NCBI GenBank assembly: GCA_903901335.1
Contig: CAIUQR010000088.1
Coordinates: forward strand, 1 to 64,000
Direction of reading: 5' to 3'
Source: an uncultured delta proteobacterium
GTDB lineage: Bacteria; Desulfobacterota; Desulfobulbia; Desulfobulbales; Desulfocapsaceae
DNA length: 64,000 nucleotides
Notes under the pieces: generated by a model
Told to the model about the DNA's origin: nothing
What the model saw: the letters and a program-made list of their open reading frames with translations, nothing else
The model's database searches: none
Shown here: in pieces, positions 1-7,608 of the stretch
Position numbering within the stretch: position 1 is the stretch's first letter
Layout: every line of letters begins with the position of its first letter
Translations under genes and position numbers: made by a program

Positions 1-613
1 AATAATTTGCAATGTGTGTGCCTACATATTTCAATCGCATCCTAACACTCATGTCTCGCACTATGTTGTTTTCACAAATAATATTTTTGACGCTGTAGCG
101 AAATAGAGCATTTTTATGCCTACTGGCCGCAAACGCAAGTTTGACCGCATCATTATGCGCAAAAGGGTCAGCAACCCACCCGCTCACGCAGCAAAACCTG
201 AGTCGCTGTCCTGCCAACCAGGTTTTGCCGCGTAGCCGGACATTGATCAGTGTAGTGCCGATTTCTGAAGGGTGTATAGTATGTGAGGAATACGAATTTG
301 AAATGGGTGATGAAGAACACGGGCCTGCTCTGTTCGGTTAAGCAAGTCGAAAGATTTGGCCGGTGCAATCACGTTCATCACGAACACTACCTTGGTCAGC
401 GGCACCGTTTTTGATTGCGAATACGGCTGAAGACGTAAAAGCACCCTGTCTGGTAGTTGCATCTCCTCTGCAAGCATGTAAATATGGAAGCTCGGTCCGG
501 ATATCCTCTTTGACGAAACTGATTGTGCGGGATTCTTGCTCAGACCGGATGTAAACACAATCCAGGAGACACACAGGCCGCTTCCAAGCGCCGCCGCCAG
601 TTCCTCCTGTTTC
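1..613. other. no supported gene
   Basis: Several short open frames overlap each other here on both strands, but none has a recognisable motif, a convincing ribosome site or a coding-like composition. The stretch looks AT-rich and degenerate. I see no tRNA fold, no inverted-repeat ends and no terminator until the hairpin at about 620. It may be the decayed remains of an older gene, but nothing in the sequence supports a particular one. Confidence 0.5.
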
Positions 614-644
614 TTAAAAAAAGGGCTCTTACAAAAGAGCCCTT
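614..644 (-). terminator. rho-independent terminator, minus strand
   Basis: A perfect 10-bp inverted repeat (AAGGGCTCTT, 4-nt loop, AAGAGCCCTT) lies at 621-644. Read on the minus strand it is followed at once by a run of seven T. It therefore terminates transcription coming from the right. The only minus-strand candidate nearby is the tiny secreted-peptide frame at 679-840, so the terminator is part of the case for that gene. Confidence 0.75.
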
Positions 645-678
645 ACATGGGTTTGTCTCACTCAGGAGCTACGCCAAA

Positions 679-840
679 TTAATCCGTCAAAAACGTATGC
701 TCAATCAAAAACGGGTTTTCCACAATGGCTTTGCTCGCCGCCCTATTTGAGGCCATTCCTTCCTTGTCCTTTGCCTTAGCTGCAAGTGACGGTGAACTTA
801 AGGACGCAACCGCAAGGATTGTCAATAATGATACAGTCAA
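679..840 (-). CDS. possible 53-aa secreted peptide
   Basis: On the minus strand a short frame runs from a TTG (840) to TAA (679). Its first 20 residues look like a cleavable signal peptide: a hydrophobic stretch (VSLLTILAVASL) ending in SPSLAA, with likely cleavage after A-A. The mature part is about 32 residues and mixed in charge, ending in FLIEHTFLTD. A strong minus-strand terminator follows 35 bases downstream, as expected for a monocistronic gene. Weak points: no good ribosome site lies before the TTG, and an in-frame stop sits two codons upstream. The usual ATG-Lys-Lys beginning may have been lost by mutation, which would make this a pseudogene. No family recognised. Confidence 0.35.
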   Translation of the reverse strand: MTVSLLTILAVASLSSPSLAAKAKDKEGMASNRAASKAIVENPFLIEHTFLTD

Positions 841-1092
841 TTTTTACTGAAAATGAATGCTTTCCCAGGCAGGGTAAAAGGCAACGTCTGTAGATTTCAA
901 GTTGATCAACAGATGCTTGTCGTTACAGTGGTAAAAACATCAAAGACTGTCTTTTGAGAATATTTCTCATTCACGTTGACAACAGCCTATTTTTCTGCTT
1001 ACCTTAAAAGAATGATAAAATGTTGCCTATATGAGGTGTGAACTTTCAAGGCTTGAGATCCATGTCCCATGTTACATACAGAGAGTGTCTTT

Positions 1093-2133
1093 ATGACAAC
1101 GAGATGGCCGGAAACGTTCAATAAGTCGCACTCGGCAGATTCTCAGGCCGTTATCCACAATCAGCCTTGTAGAGTTGCTGGAAGGCAGAAATTCATATCC
1201 ATTCAAGAATATTCCGGAAGACCCCATAGGTTTCTCAATCATCTCGTTTATTCCAGCATCTTTTTTCTTTTCTTGTGCCTGTTTTTTTCTTTGCCCCGGG
1301 CCGATGCCAAATTCTACAACCTCCCGGAAAATGAAACAGCGACCAACACCCCTCTTCTCCCGTCAACCTACGGGAAAGTCATTTACAGCTACAACGAAAA
1401 TAGTCCTAAAAAGCTTTATATTATCGGTATAAATCACCGTAATTCTCAGAGCCGTTTGAATGGCGACAAAACTGCAAAGGTCCAGGCCGAAGTGTATCGC
1501 ATTGGAGAGTGGCTGAGCCGGAACAATAAACTTGATGTCATTTTACCGGAAGGTTTTTTCAGTTCCGCAAGCGCTGTGACAGAGCTCCAGCCTGTCGCGC
1601 AAAGGGCGTCTCTGGACAATAATCTGCTTGAACAAAAACTTGCAGACGACTCCTGTTTCGTTAATGCAGAAATGCTGCTGATGGAACATTTTCAAATGCC
1701 GGCCTGTCAGGTTGAGGATCGGCAGATGTATGATGCGGTATTGAACGCAGCCGTACAACTTAAAGCTAAGGCTGACGACCCCGCAGCCTGCCAGTCATTA
1801 ATAGCAGAAATCGACTACCTGCAGGAAAAAAGGACCGCCGCCATCCTGCAGAAAATTCCTGAAGTCGTTAAAGAGAGATTCCTCAACGGCAGCATTAAAA
1901 GTGAAAATGCCCTGTTTACCATAGGCCTGAATCACATTATTACCATCATTAACTTTCTTGAACAAAAAGCAATTCACATCCAACCACCTTCTTCCAATCC
2001 GCCGGCGAAGGAGGATGATGTCGCCGATCTGAAGCTGCTCAAAGAAGGTTTTGGTATCATCATTATTATCCCCCAGACCTTGGTCCAAGATCAGACAATC
2101 ATGAAAATGACCAAACTGATCGGCTGTATTTAG
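1093..2133 (+). CDS. exported protein, possible TraB/ChaN-like fold
   Basis: A protein of about 346 residues that I do not recognise with certainty. The N-terminal 45 residues are polar, followed by a strong hydrophobic segment (YSSIFFLFLCLFFSLP) and a possible cleavage site near ADA. The exported part begins with a beta strand and a His motif (LYIIGINHRNS), a QAEVYRIGEWL helix and a strand ending in PEGF. This order resembles the TraB/PrgY and ChaN-type superfamily, where GxxH and ExGF-like motifs line a metal site; that is an inference. An earlier in-frame ATG lies at 1069. The gene stands alone and ends at a terminator (2254). A small-element end begins on its stop codon. Confidence 0.55.
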   Translation: MTTRWPETFNKSHSADSQAVIHNQPCRVAGRQKFISIQEYSGRPHRFLNHLVYSSIFFLFLCLFFSLPRADAKFYNLPENETATNTPLLPSTYGKVIYSYNENSPKKLYIIGINHRNSQSRLNGDKTAKVQAEVYRIGEWLSRNNKLDVILPEGFFSSASAVTELQPVAQRASLDNNLLEQKLADDSCFVNAEMLLMEHFQMPACQVEDRQMYDAVLNAAVQLKAKADDPAACQSLIAEIDYLQEKRTAAILQKIPEVVKERFLNGSIKSENALFTIGLNHIITIINFLEQKAIHIQPPSSNPPAKEDDVADLKLLKEGFGIIIIIPQTLVQDQTIMKMTKLIGCI

Positions 2134-2152
2134 AGCTTATCCGTAAGTAAAT
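2133..2152. repeat. one end of a miniature-element-like repeat
   Basis: The 20 bases starting at the last base of the preceding TAG stop read GAGCTTATCCGTAAGTAAAT. They match the left end of the 174-bp inverted-repeat element at 5876 (GAGCTTGTCCGTAAATAA) at 16 of 18 positions. I found no matching right end before 2415, so this is probably a decayed or solo end. Both copies begin directly at the stop codon of a gene. Confidence 0.4.
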
Positions 2153-2253
2153 CTTTATAAGATTTTCCCTGCTGCGTCTCTAGATCTCATCGTTCCAGCA
2201 AAGCGAATTGACTTTCTTCAATTTGCACTTTACCCATTTCTGTGCCTCAGATT

Positions 2254-2279
2254 GCGCCGTATTTCCCGGCGCTTTTTTA
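2254..2279 (+). terminator. rho-independent terminator
   Basis: The inverted repeat GCGCCG/CGGCGC with a 7-nt loop is followed by six T. It lies about 120 bases after the stop of the exported-protein gene and before the cupin gene, and separates the two transcription units. Confidence 0.75.
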
Positions 2280-2415
2280 TCGGCTTTTCCGGAGTCTGGG
2301 TAAAATTTGCGCTCGGGCCATAGTCTTTTCTCTCCACCTGGTATATTCTCTGGGGGAAGATATCAGGATGGAAATTCTTTGGAATTCTATGAACGACGTA
2401 ACGGGGAGAACACAC

Positions 2416-2766
2416 ATGAAGATAATCAATTATACACAAGCAACCAGCCATGCATTTGACAATGAGATGGTCAAAGGGGTTACCGGCCGGGTTGTCATCG
2501 GCAAGGACGACGGAGCCAGAAATTTCTGCATGCGGGTGTTCACGGTGGCAGCCGGCGGTTTTACCCCCAAACACTCCCATGCCTGGGAACATGAGGTGTT
2601 TGTCCATGCCGGCCAGGGCGGGATGCTCCGGCAGGGGGAATGGGTTGATGTTAAAAGCGGGAGCGTCCTTTTTATCCCCGGCGGCGAGGAACACCAGTTT
2701 AAAAATACCGGCAGTGACGATTTTATTTTCGTCTGTCTGATACCATCGGGGATAGCAGAAATCTAG
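2416..2766 (+). CDS. cupin-domain protein
   Basis: A 116-residue single-domain cupin. Motif 1 is visible as HSHAWEHEVFV, with the His-His-Glu metal ligands preceded by a GGFTPK turn. Motif 2 is visible as IPGGEEHQFKN with the last His ligand. The family binds one divalent metal in a small beta barrel; the substrate cannot be read from the sequence. The ATG at 2416 was chosen because a GGGGAG site precedes it and the cupin fold begins right after; a longer frame upstream has no such support. hrpB follows 18 bases later on the same strand, so the two may be cotranscribed. Confidence 0.85.
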   Translation: MKIINYTQATSHAFDNEMVKGVTGRVVIGKDDGARNFCMRVFTVAAGGFTPKHSHAWEHEVFVHAGQGGMLRQGEWVDVKSGSVLFIPGGEEHQFKNTGSDDFIFVCLIPSGIAEI

Positions 2767-2784
2767 AATTTTCTCTTAGCACCA

Positions 2785-5316
2785 ATGACCTTTCTTCCGA
2801 ATTCAAGTCTGCCGATCATCCCTGTTTTGCCCCGCGTGCAGGCTGCCCTGCTAAGCGGCCCGGCCATTCTCAGCGCCCCGACCGGCTCCGGCAAGACGAC
2901 CATTGTGCCGCTTGCCCTGCTGGAGGAAGGATGGCTCTCCGGCAGGAAGATTATCATGCTCGAACCACGGCGGATTGCTGCCCGCGCGGCGGCAGCCCGG
3001 ATGAGTGACCTTATCGGCGAACCTCTTGGCGGCATGGTCGGCTACCGCATCCGCTTTGACAGCAAGGTCTCTTCCCGGACCCGGATCGAGGTGGTCACCG
3101 AAGGCATTCTGACCCGCAGGTTGCAGAGCGATCCGGAACTTGCAGGTGTCGGTCTCGTCATCTTTGACGAATTCCATGAACGCAACCTCCACGCCGACGT
3201 GGGCCTTGCCCTCTGCCTTGATCTGTGCGAACTGAGGGCCGACCTGCGTCTTCTGGTCATGTCGGCCACCCTTGACACCGAACCGCTCTCCAGGTTGATG
3301 AACGGCGCACCGGTCATCTCCGGGGAGGGAAAGAGATATCCGGTAACCGTCTATTACCTGCCGCCCTTTTCTCCAGACGGCACAATCGTGCAGAATATGG
3401 CCCGAGGGATCGAACGCGCCTGGCGGGATGAGCAGGGGGACATTCTCGCCTTCCTGCCGGGAGCAGGTGAGATTAAGGCGACCGGAGAACTGCTGGCAGG
3501 CAGGTTTGCTGCCACCGATATTCTTCCCCTCTATGGCGAACTGAGCCACGCCGATCAGGACCGGGTTCTCAGGCCCTTGCATCGACAGAACCGGCGGATC
3601 ATCCTGGCCACACCCATCGCCGAGACCAGCATCACCATCGAAGGCATTGGCTGTGTGGTGGACAGCGGATTTGCCCGCAGACCGCGTTTTAATCCGGCAA
3701 CCGGTCTCGACCGGCTGGAGACAGTCAGGATTTCCCTGGCGGCAGCCGAACAGCGCTGCGGCCGGGCCGGCCGTCTGGGGCCCGGACGATGCTACCGGTT
3801 ATGGAGCAGTGAAACGCACCAGGGCCTGCTCCCCTTCACACCCCCAGAAATCGTACAGGGCGACCTCACCTCCCTTGTCCTCGATCTTGCCCTCTGGGGG
3901 GTCTCAGAGCCGGATCAGCTGAGATGGCTTGATCCGCCGCGAGCGGGGGCCTGGAAGAGTGCCAGGGACCTCCTGCAGTCCCTTGATGCACTCGACAGCC
4001 AGGGGCGGATCACAGCCACGGGACGGGAACTGGCGCCGTTGCCGATCCACCCTCGTCTCGGGGCGATGCTGCTGGCCGCCCGAAAACTTCATCTCGGCGC
4101 CACCGCCTGCATGATTGCAGCCCTGCTCTCCGAACGTGATATCGGCCGGGAACGCTCGAACGACCTGCGTGACAGGGTGCAGGCCCTGATCAATTTTCGT
4201 AATCATCAGAACGGTGATGTCGATCCGGTTATCTGCCGCAGAATCCGGCAACAGATGGAGCAATTGCGAAAACTCCTGGAGATCACCCGCCATGAACACA
4301 TACAGACAGCAGCTTGCGGCACCCTGCTTACCTTTGCCTACCCCGATCGCCTGGCTGTTTTACGAAAAGGTTCGCGTGACCGCTATCAACTTGTGTCCGG
4401 CAAAGGCGCCCTGCTTCCCGGTGGAGATCTTCTTGCCGGCACACCGCTTCTGGTCATAGCGCAACTTGATGCAGGACGTGAGGATGCACGGATCTTTCTG
4501 GCAGCCCCGGTTGACGAAGACGATCTGCATATTCATCATCCAGGACTTTTCAAGACACAGGACAGGATCTGGTGGGATTCGCCCTCAGGCCGGGTACAGG
4601 CAGTAACAGAAACGCTGCTCGGCCGGATTACGCTTTCCGGAAAACCGCTTACGAGCCCGGACCAGGAACAGGTTCTCTTATCGTTTCTCACCGGCATACG
4701 TGAAATCGGCCTTCTGCCCTGGAATCACGAATCACGACAACTCCAGGCCCGCATCGGCTCCCTGCGACACTGGCAGGGCGAAGCGTGGCCGGATATCAGC
4801 GACAGCTCCCTGCTTGCCGACCTTGCCTGGCTGGCGCCGTACTGCCTGAGGATGTCCAGCTCTGCCGAATTGAAACAGCTGGACATGAAAACAATCCTCC
4901 AGTCGCTCTTCTCCAGGGAACAGCTGCAGGAGCTTAACAGAGCGGCCCCGACCCATATAACTGTCCCGAGCGGCTCCCGGATACAATTGATGTATGAACC
5001 GGGCCAACCACCGGTCCTGGCCGTCAGACTCCAGGAAATGTTCGGACAGTCTGTTACGCCGACGGTCTGCAACGGTCTGGTCAAGGTGACGGTCCACCTG
5101 CTGTCGCCGTCCAACCGGCCGATCCAGGTTACCTCCGATCTGGAATCGTTCTGGCTGTCCACCTATGCACAGGTAAAAAAGGAGCTGGCCGGTCGCTACC
5201 CCAAACATTACTGGCCCGATAATCCGCACCAGGCCAGGGCCACAACACGCACAAAAAAAGGGATGCAGAGGGGAGTTGCTCCGGGCGATTCGAAGCCCCA
5301 CTTGAAAAACAAGTGA
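2785..5316 (+). CDS. hrpB: ATP-dependent helicase HrpB
   Basis: A DEAH-type RNA helicase of 843 residues, the usual HrpB length. Walker A is APTGSGKT (31-38), motif II is DEFH (128-131), motif III is SAT (160-162), and motif VI is the QRCGRAGR stretch near residue 325. The following HA2-like region and the HrpB C-terminal domain complete the family layout. HrpB is a cytoplasmic ATPase whose RNA substrate is not well defined. The start at 2785 is favoured by the LPIxxxLP opening typical of HrpB, although the ribosome site is weak. A terminator overlaps its last codons. Confidence 0.95.
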   Translation: MTFLPNSSLPIIPVLPRVQAALLSGPAILSAPTGSGKTTIVPLALLEEGWLSGRKIIMLEPRRIAARAAAARMSDLIGEPLGGMVGYRIRFDSKVSSRTRIEVVTEGILTRRLQSDPELAGVGLVIFDEFHERNLHADVGLALCLDLCELRADLRLLVMSATLDTEPLSRLMNGAPVISGEGKRYPVTVYYLPPFSPDGTIVQNMARGIERAWRDEQGDILAFLPGAGEIKATGELLAGRFAATDILPLYGELSHADQDRVLRPLHRQNRRIILATPIAETSITIEGIGCVVDSGFARRPRFNPATGLDRLETVRISLAAAEQRCGRAGRLGPGRCYRLWSSETHQGLLPFTPPEIVQGDLTSLVLDLALWGVSEPDQLRWLDPPRAGAWKSARDLLQSLDALDSQGRITATGRELAPLPIHPRLGAMLLAARKLHLGATACMIAALLSERDIGRERSNDLRDRVQALINFRNHQNGDVDPVICRRIRQQMEQLRKLLEITRHEHIQTAACGTLLTFAYPDRLAVLRKGSRDRYQLVSGKGALLPGGDLLAGTPLLVIAQLDAGREDARIFLAAPVDEDDLHIHHPGLFKTQDRIWWDSPSGRVQAVTETLLGRITLSGKPLTSPDQEQVLLSFLTGIREIGLLPWNHESRQLQARIGSLRHWQGEAWPDISDSSLLADLAWLAPYCLRMSSSAELKQLDMKTILQSLFSREQLQELNRAAPTHITVPSGSRIQLMYEPGQPPVLAVRLQEMFGQSVTPTVCNGLVKVTVHLLSPSNRPIQVTSDLESFWLSTYAQVKKELAGRYPKHYWPDNPHQARATTRTKKGMQRGVAPGDSKPHLKNK

Positions 5317-5321
5317 TTTTT
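5299..5321 (+). terminator. terminator overlapping the hrpB stop
   Basis: CACTTG, a five-A loop and CAAGTG form a 6-bp hairpin followed by ATTTTTC. The right arm contains the hrpB TGA stop, so termination would occur directly at the end of translation. The stem is short, hence moderate confidence. Confidence 0.5.
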
Positions 5322-5464
5322 CAACCATAAACAGGTTATGATTTGCCCGGATCAAAAAATTGAGGACTGCAGGACTGTCTGGAGACCTACTTTCATATCG
5401 ACTCCCTGCTAAAACTGCAGACCCCATGGACCTGATTATTCCCCATTACAGGAGCAAGACATCA

Positions 5465-5875
5465 ATGTTACGACGATTTTCCATCTCGTTAGAAGAAAAC
5501 CTGCTGGAGACCTTTGACGGTTATATCAAATCCCATAAGTACAATAACCGTTCCGAGGCCATTCGTGATCTGATCAGAAAATCCTTCGTCAAAAAGGAAT
5601 GGGAGGCGGATAATATGGTCATGGGAGTAATCACCCTGGTCTATGATCATCATCAGCACCAGCTCCAGGAAAAGGTGACGGAGGTGCAGCATGACTATCA
5701 CCACCACATTGTTTCAACCACCCATGTCCATATGGATCATCACAACTGTCTGGAGGTCATCATTGTCCGCGGCAATGCCGTTGAGGTTCAGGACCTTGCC
5801 GACCGGCTGATCTCTTTGCGCGGAGTTCGGGACGGGAACCTGGCTATGAGCAGTACAGGGAAGTCTCTGCATTAA
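5465..5875 (+). CDS. nikR: nickel-responsive regulator NikR
   Basis: A 136-residue regulator with an N-terminal ribbon-helix-helix DNA-binding segment (RRFSISLEENLL, then NRSEAIRDLIR) and a C-terminal ACT-like nickel domain. All four high-affinity Ni ligands fall at the classical E. coli positions: His76, His87, His89 and Cys95. Nickel-bound NikR represses nickel uptake genes; none of those is next to it here, so its targets lie elsewhere. The ATG at 5465 follows an AGGAG site; the longer upstream frame would add residues not found in the family. A His-rich stretch (DHHQHQ) precedes the metal domain. A miniature element starts at the base after its stop codon. Confidence 0.93.
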   Translation: MLRRFSISLEENLLETFDGYIKSHKYNNRSEAIRDLIRKSFVKKEWEADNMVMGVITLVYDHHQHQLQEKVTEVQHDYHHHIVSTTHVHMDHHNCLEVIIVRGNAVEVQDLADRLISLRGVRDGNLAMSSTGKSLH

Positions 5876-6049
5876 GAGCTTGTCCGTAAATAAAACTCTG
5901 GTGTTCGCATCCGGCTTTTGGCCGCCTTGGACCGCTCCTCAATCGTAAACTCCTCCACGTGGTGCTGCCACGCCTGCGGATTATCTCAATCGTCATATCC
6001 GTCTCAAAATCCGGCGCAATCCCATGAAAGCTTATTTGTTGACAAGCTC
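5876..6049. mobile_element. 174-bp miniature inverted-repeat element
   Basis: The left end GAGCTTGTCCGTAAATAA and the inverted right end GAGCTTGTCAACAAATAA agree at 15 of 18 positions and bound about 174 bases without a gene. This is the structure of a non-autonomous, MITE-like element or a collapsed insertion sequence. The left end starts at the base after the nikR TAA. No clear target duplication is visible. The related end at 2133 suggests a family within this genome. The remaining 250 bases up to the next gene (6303) hold no gene I can support. Confidence 0.55.
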
Positions 6050-6302
6050 ATATAAGATATAAACGTACATCTTAGTGGCCGCAAGTTGCAGAAACAGCAG
6101 CTATTTCCACGGATTGCTGGAAAATGATTGTTTTTTGAAGGGGAACAGCCGATAAAATATGCAGGAACAATCGCTCAAGAAAAATGACTTGGGAATTTGT
6201 TTATTGTATCAAAACATGATATTGAGAAAAGTGTAAGGTGAAAATACAATTCAAATCAACCTCTGTGTTGAAAGTAAAATAAATCTATTAAGGGAGATAC
6301 GT

Positions 6303-7499
6303 ATGAAAATCCAAAGAGCGTCAGGGGGGCTGCTGCTCTTCACTGCACTGTGTTTGATGGCGGCCGGCCTTTCTTATGCGGAAGATGGCGTAAAGGACGA
6401 TGAAATCATTTTGGGGTCTTCGCTGGCACTCGAAGGCCACTCCAGCTTTCTTGGGACACAAACGCAGCATGGTGCTATGGCCTACATTAATTCCATCAAT
6501 GAAAAGGGCGGAGTCAACAATCGCAAGATAAAGATCATCTCCTACGATGACAGTTATGATCCGGCAAAGTGTGAGGCCAATACGCAAAAACTTATTGAGC
6601 AGGATAAAGTCTTTGCCTTGTGTAACTATGTCGGCACACCGACAACCCTGAAGGCCTTGCCTCTCATTCAAAAAGCACACATTCCTTTGCTTGGTCTGTT
6701 AACCGGATCGGAGGCGCTCAGGCATCCGGTGATCAAAGAGGTCTTCAATGTGCGCAGCTCCTATAACCAGGAAACCCAGGGAATTGTGACAAAGTTATGG
6801 GATATTTTCGGGGTCAGAAAATTTGCTGTCTTTTACCAAAAGGACGCCTACGGTGAAGCAGGCCTGAAAGGAGTCGAGATCGCCTTGCAGAAACTTGGCA
6901 GCACACCGGTTGCCGCTGCCGGCTATGAGCGCGGATCAAACGATGTTACCGATGCACTGAACAAGATTCGTGAAGCAAAGCCCGAAGCCGTTATCATGGT
7001 CGGTACCTATACGCCTTCGGCCAATTTTGTCCTGTCCTCCAAATGGTCAAGTTTTGATCCGTATTTCCATAGCGTTTCTTTCGTTGGAGCAGAAGAATTT
7101 GCCCGCCTGATCGGACAGGATAGTGACGGTGTTATCGTAACTCAGGTTGTTCCTCCGCAAAATTCGCCTGGTCCGGCCCTGCAGGAATACCGGGACCTGC
7201 TGAAAAAATATTATCCTGCCGACAAACCCAATTTTGTCAGCCTGGAAGGTTTCATTAATGCAAAGGTACTCGTAGCGGTCTTAAACAAAATGGGAAAAAA
7301 CGTCAGCCGTGAGGAATTTATTAAGACAGCTGAAAGCTTGAACAATCTGGACGTCGGTCTTGATCATAAGATCAGCTTTGATCCTAAAAACCATCAGGGC
7401 TCTGATGCGGTATATTTTACGGTGATTAAGAACGGGGAGTATCAACTCATCACGGATGATAGTTGGAAATCCATGAAAAAGCGTTCGGTTTCACAGTAA
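6303..7499 (+). CDS. ABC substrate-binding protein, branched-chain amino acid type
   Basis: A 398-residue periplasmic binding protein of the LivJ/LivK class (Peripla_BP_6 fold). The signal peptide is clear (hydrophobic core GLLLFTALCLMAAGL, cleavage after SYA). The mature protein begins with the typical IILGSSLALEGHSS strand and has the family's GGVNNRKIKIISYDD and KDAYGEAG motifs. It would carry an amino acid or similar small molecule to a membrane permease, or act as a sensor partner. No permease or ATPase gene is near, so it is an orphan; the ligand is unknown. A GGGAG site precedes the ATG and a strong terminator follows. Confidence 0.88.
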   Translation: MKIQRASGGLLLFTALCLMAAGLSYAEDGVKDDEIILGSSLALEGHSSFLGTQTQHGAMAYINSINEKGGVNNRKIKIISYDDSYDPAKCEANTQKLIEQDKVFALCNYVGTPTTLKALPLIQKAHIPLLGLLTGSEALRHPVIKEVFNVRSSYNQETQGIVTKLWDIFGVRKFAVFYQKDAYGEAGLKGVEIALQKLGSTPVAAAGYERGSNDVTDALNKIREAKPEAVIMVGTYTPSANFVLSSKWSSFDPYFHSVSFVGAEEFARLIGQDSDGVIVTQVVPPQNSPGPALQEYRDLLKKYYPADKPNFVSLEGFINAKVLVAVLNKMGKNVSREEFIKTAESLNNLDVGLDHKISFDPKNHQGSDAVYFTVIKNGEYQLITDDSWKSMKKRSVSQ

Positions 7500-7537
7500 T
7501 TTCCTTCATATTCGGTTGAGCTGCCGGATTGTGCGCT

Positions 7538-7577
7538 CCCCTCCGGCAGTTGCAACCTGCGGAGGGGATTTTTTTAT
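7538..7577 (+). terminator. rho-independent terminator
   Basis: CCCCTCCGGCAG and its near-perfect complement CTGCGGAGGGG enclose a short loop and are followed by ATTTTTTTATT. It closes the binding-protein gene. Confidence 0.9.
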
Positions 7578-7608
7578 TTAGAATCCACTTAACGGAGGAA
7601 ATTTTCTT

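Noticed and set aside
168-574. Overlapping short frames that could be a decayed transposase
   Set aside because: No catalytic motif, terminal repeat or target duplication can be seen, so naming a transposase would be guesswork.
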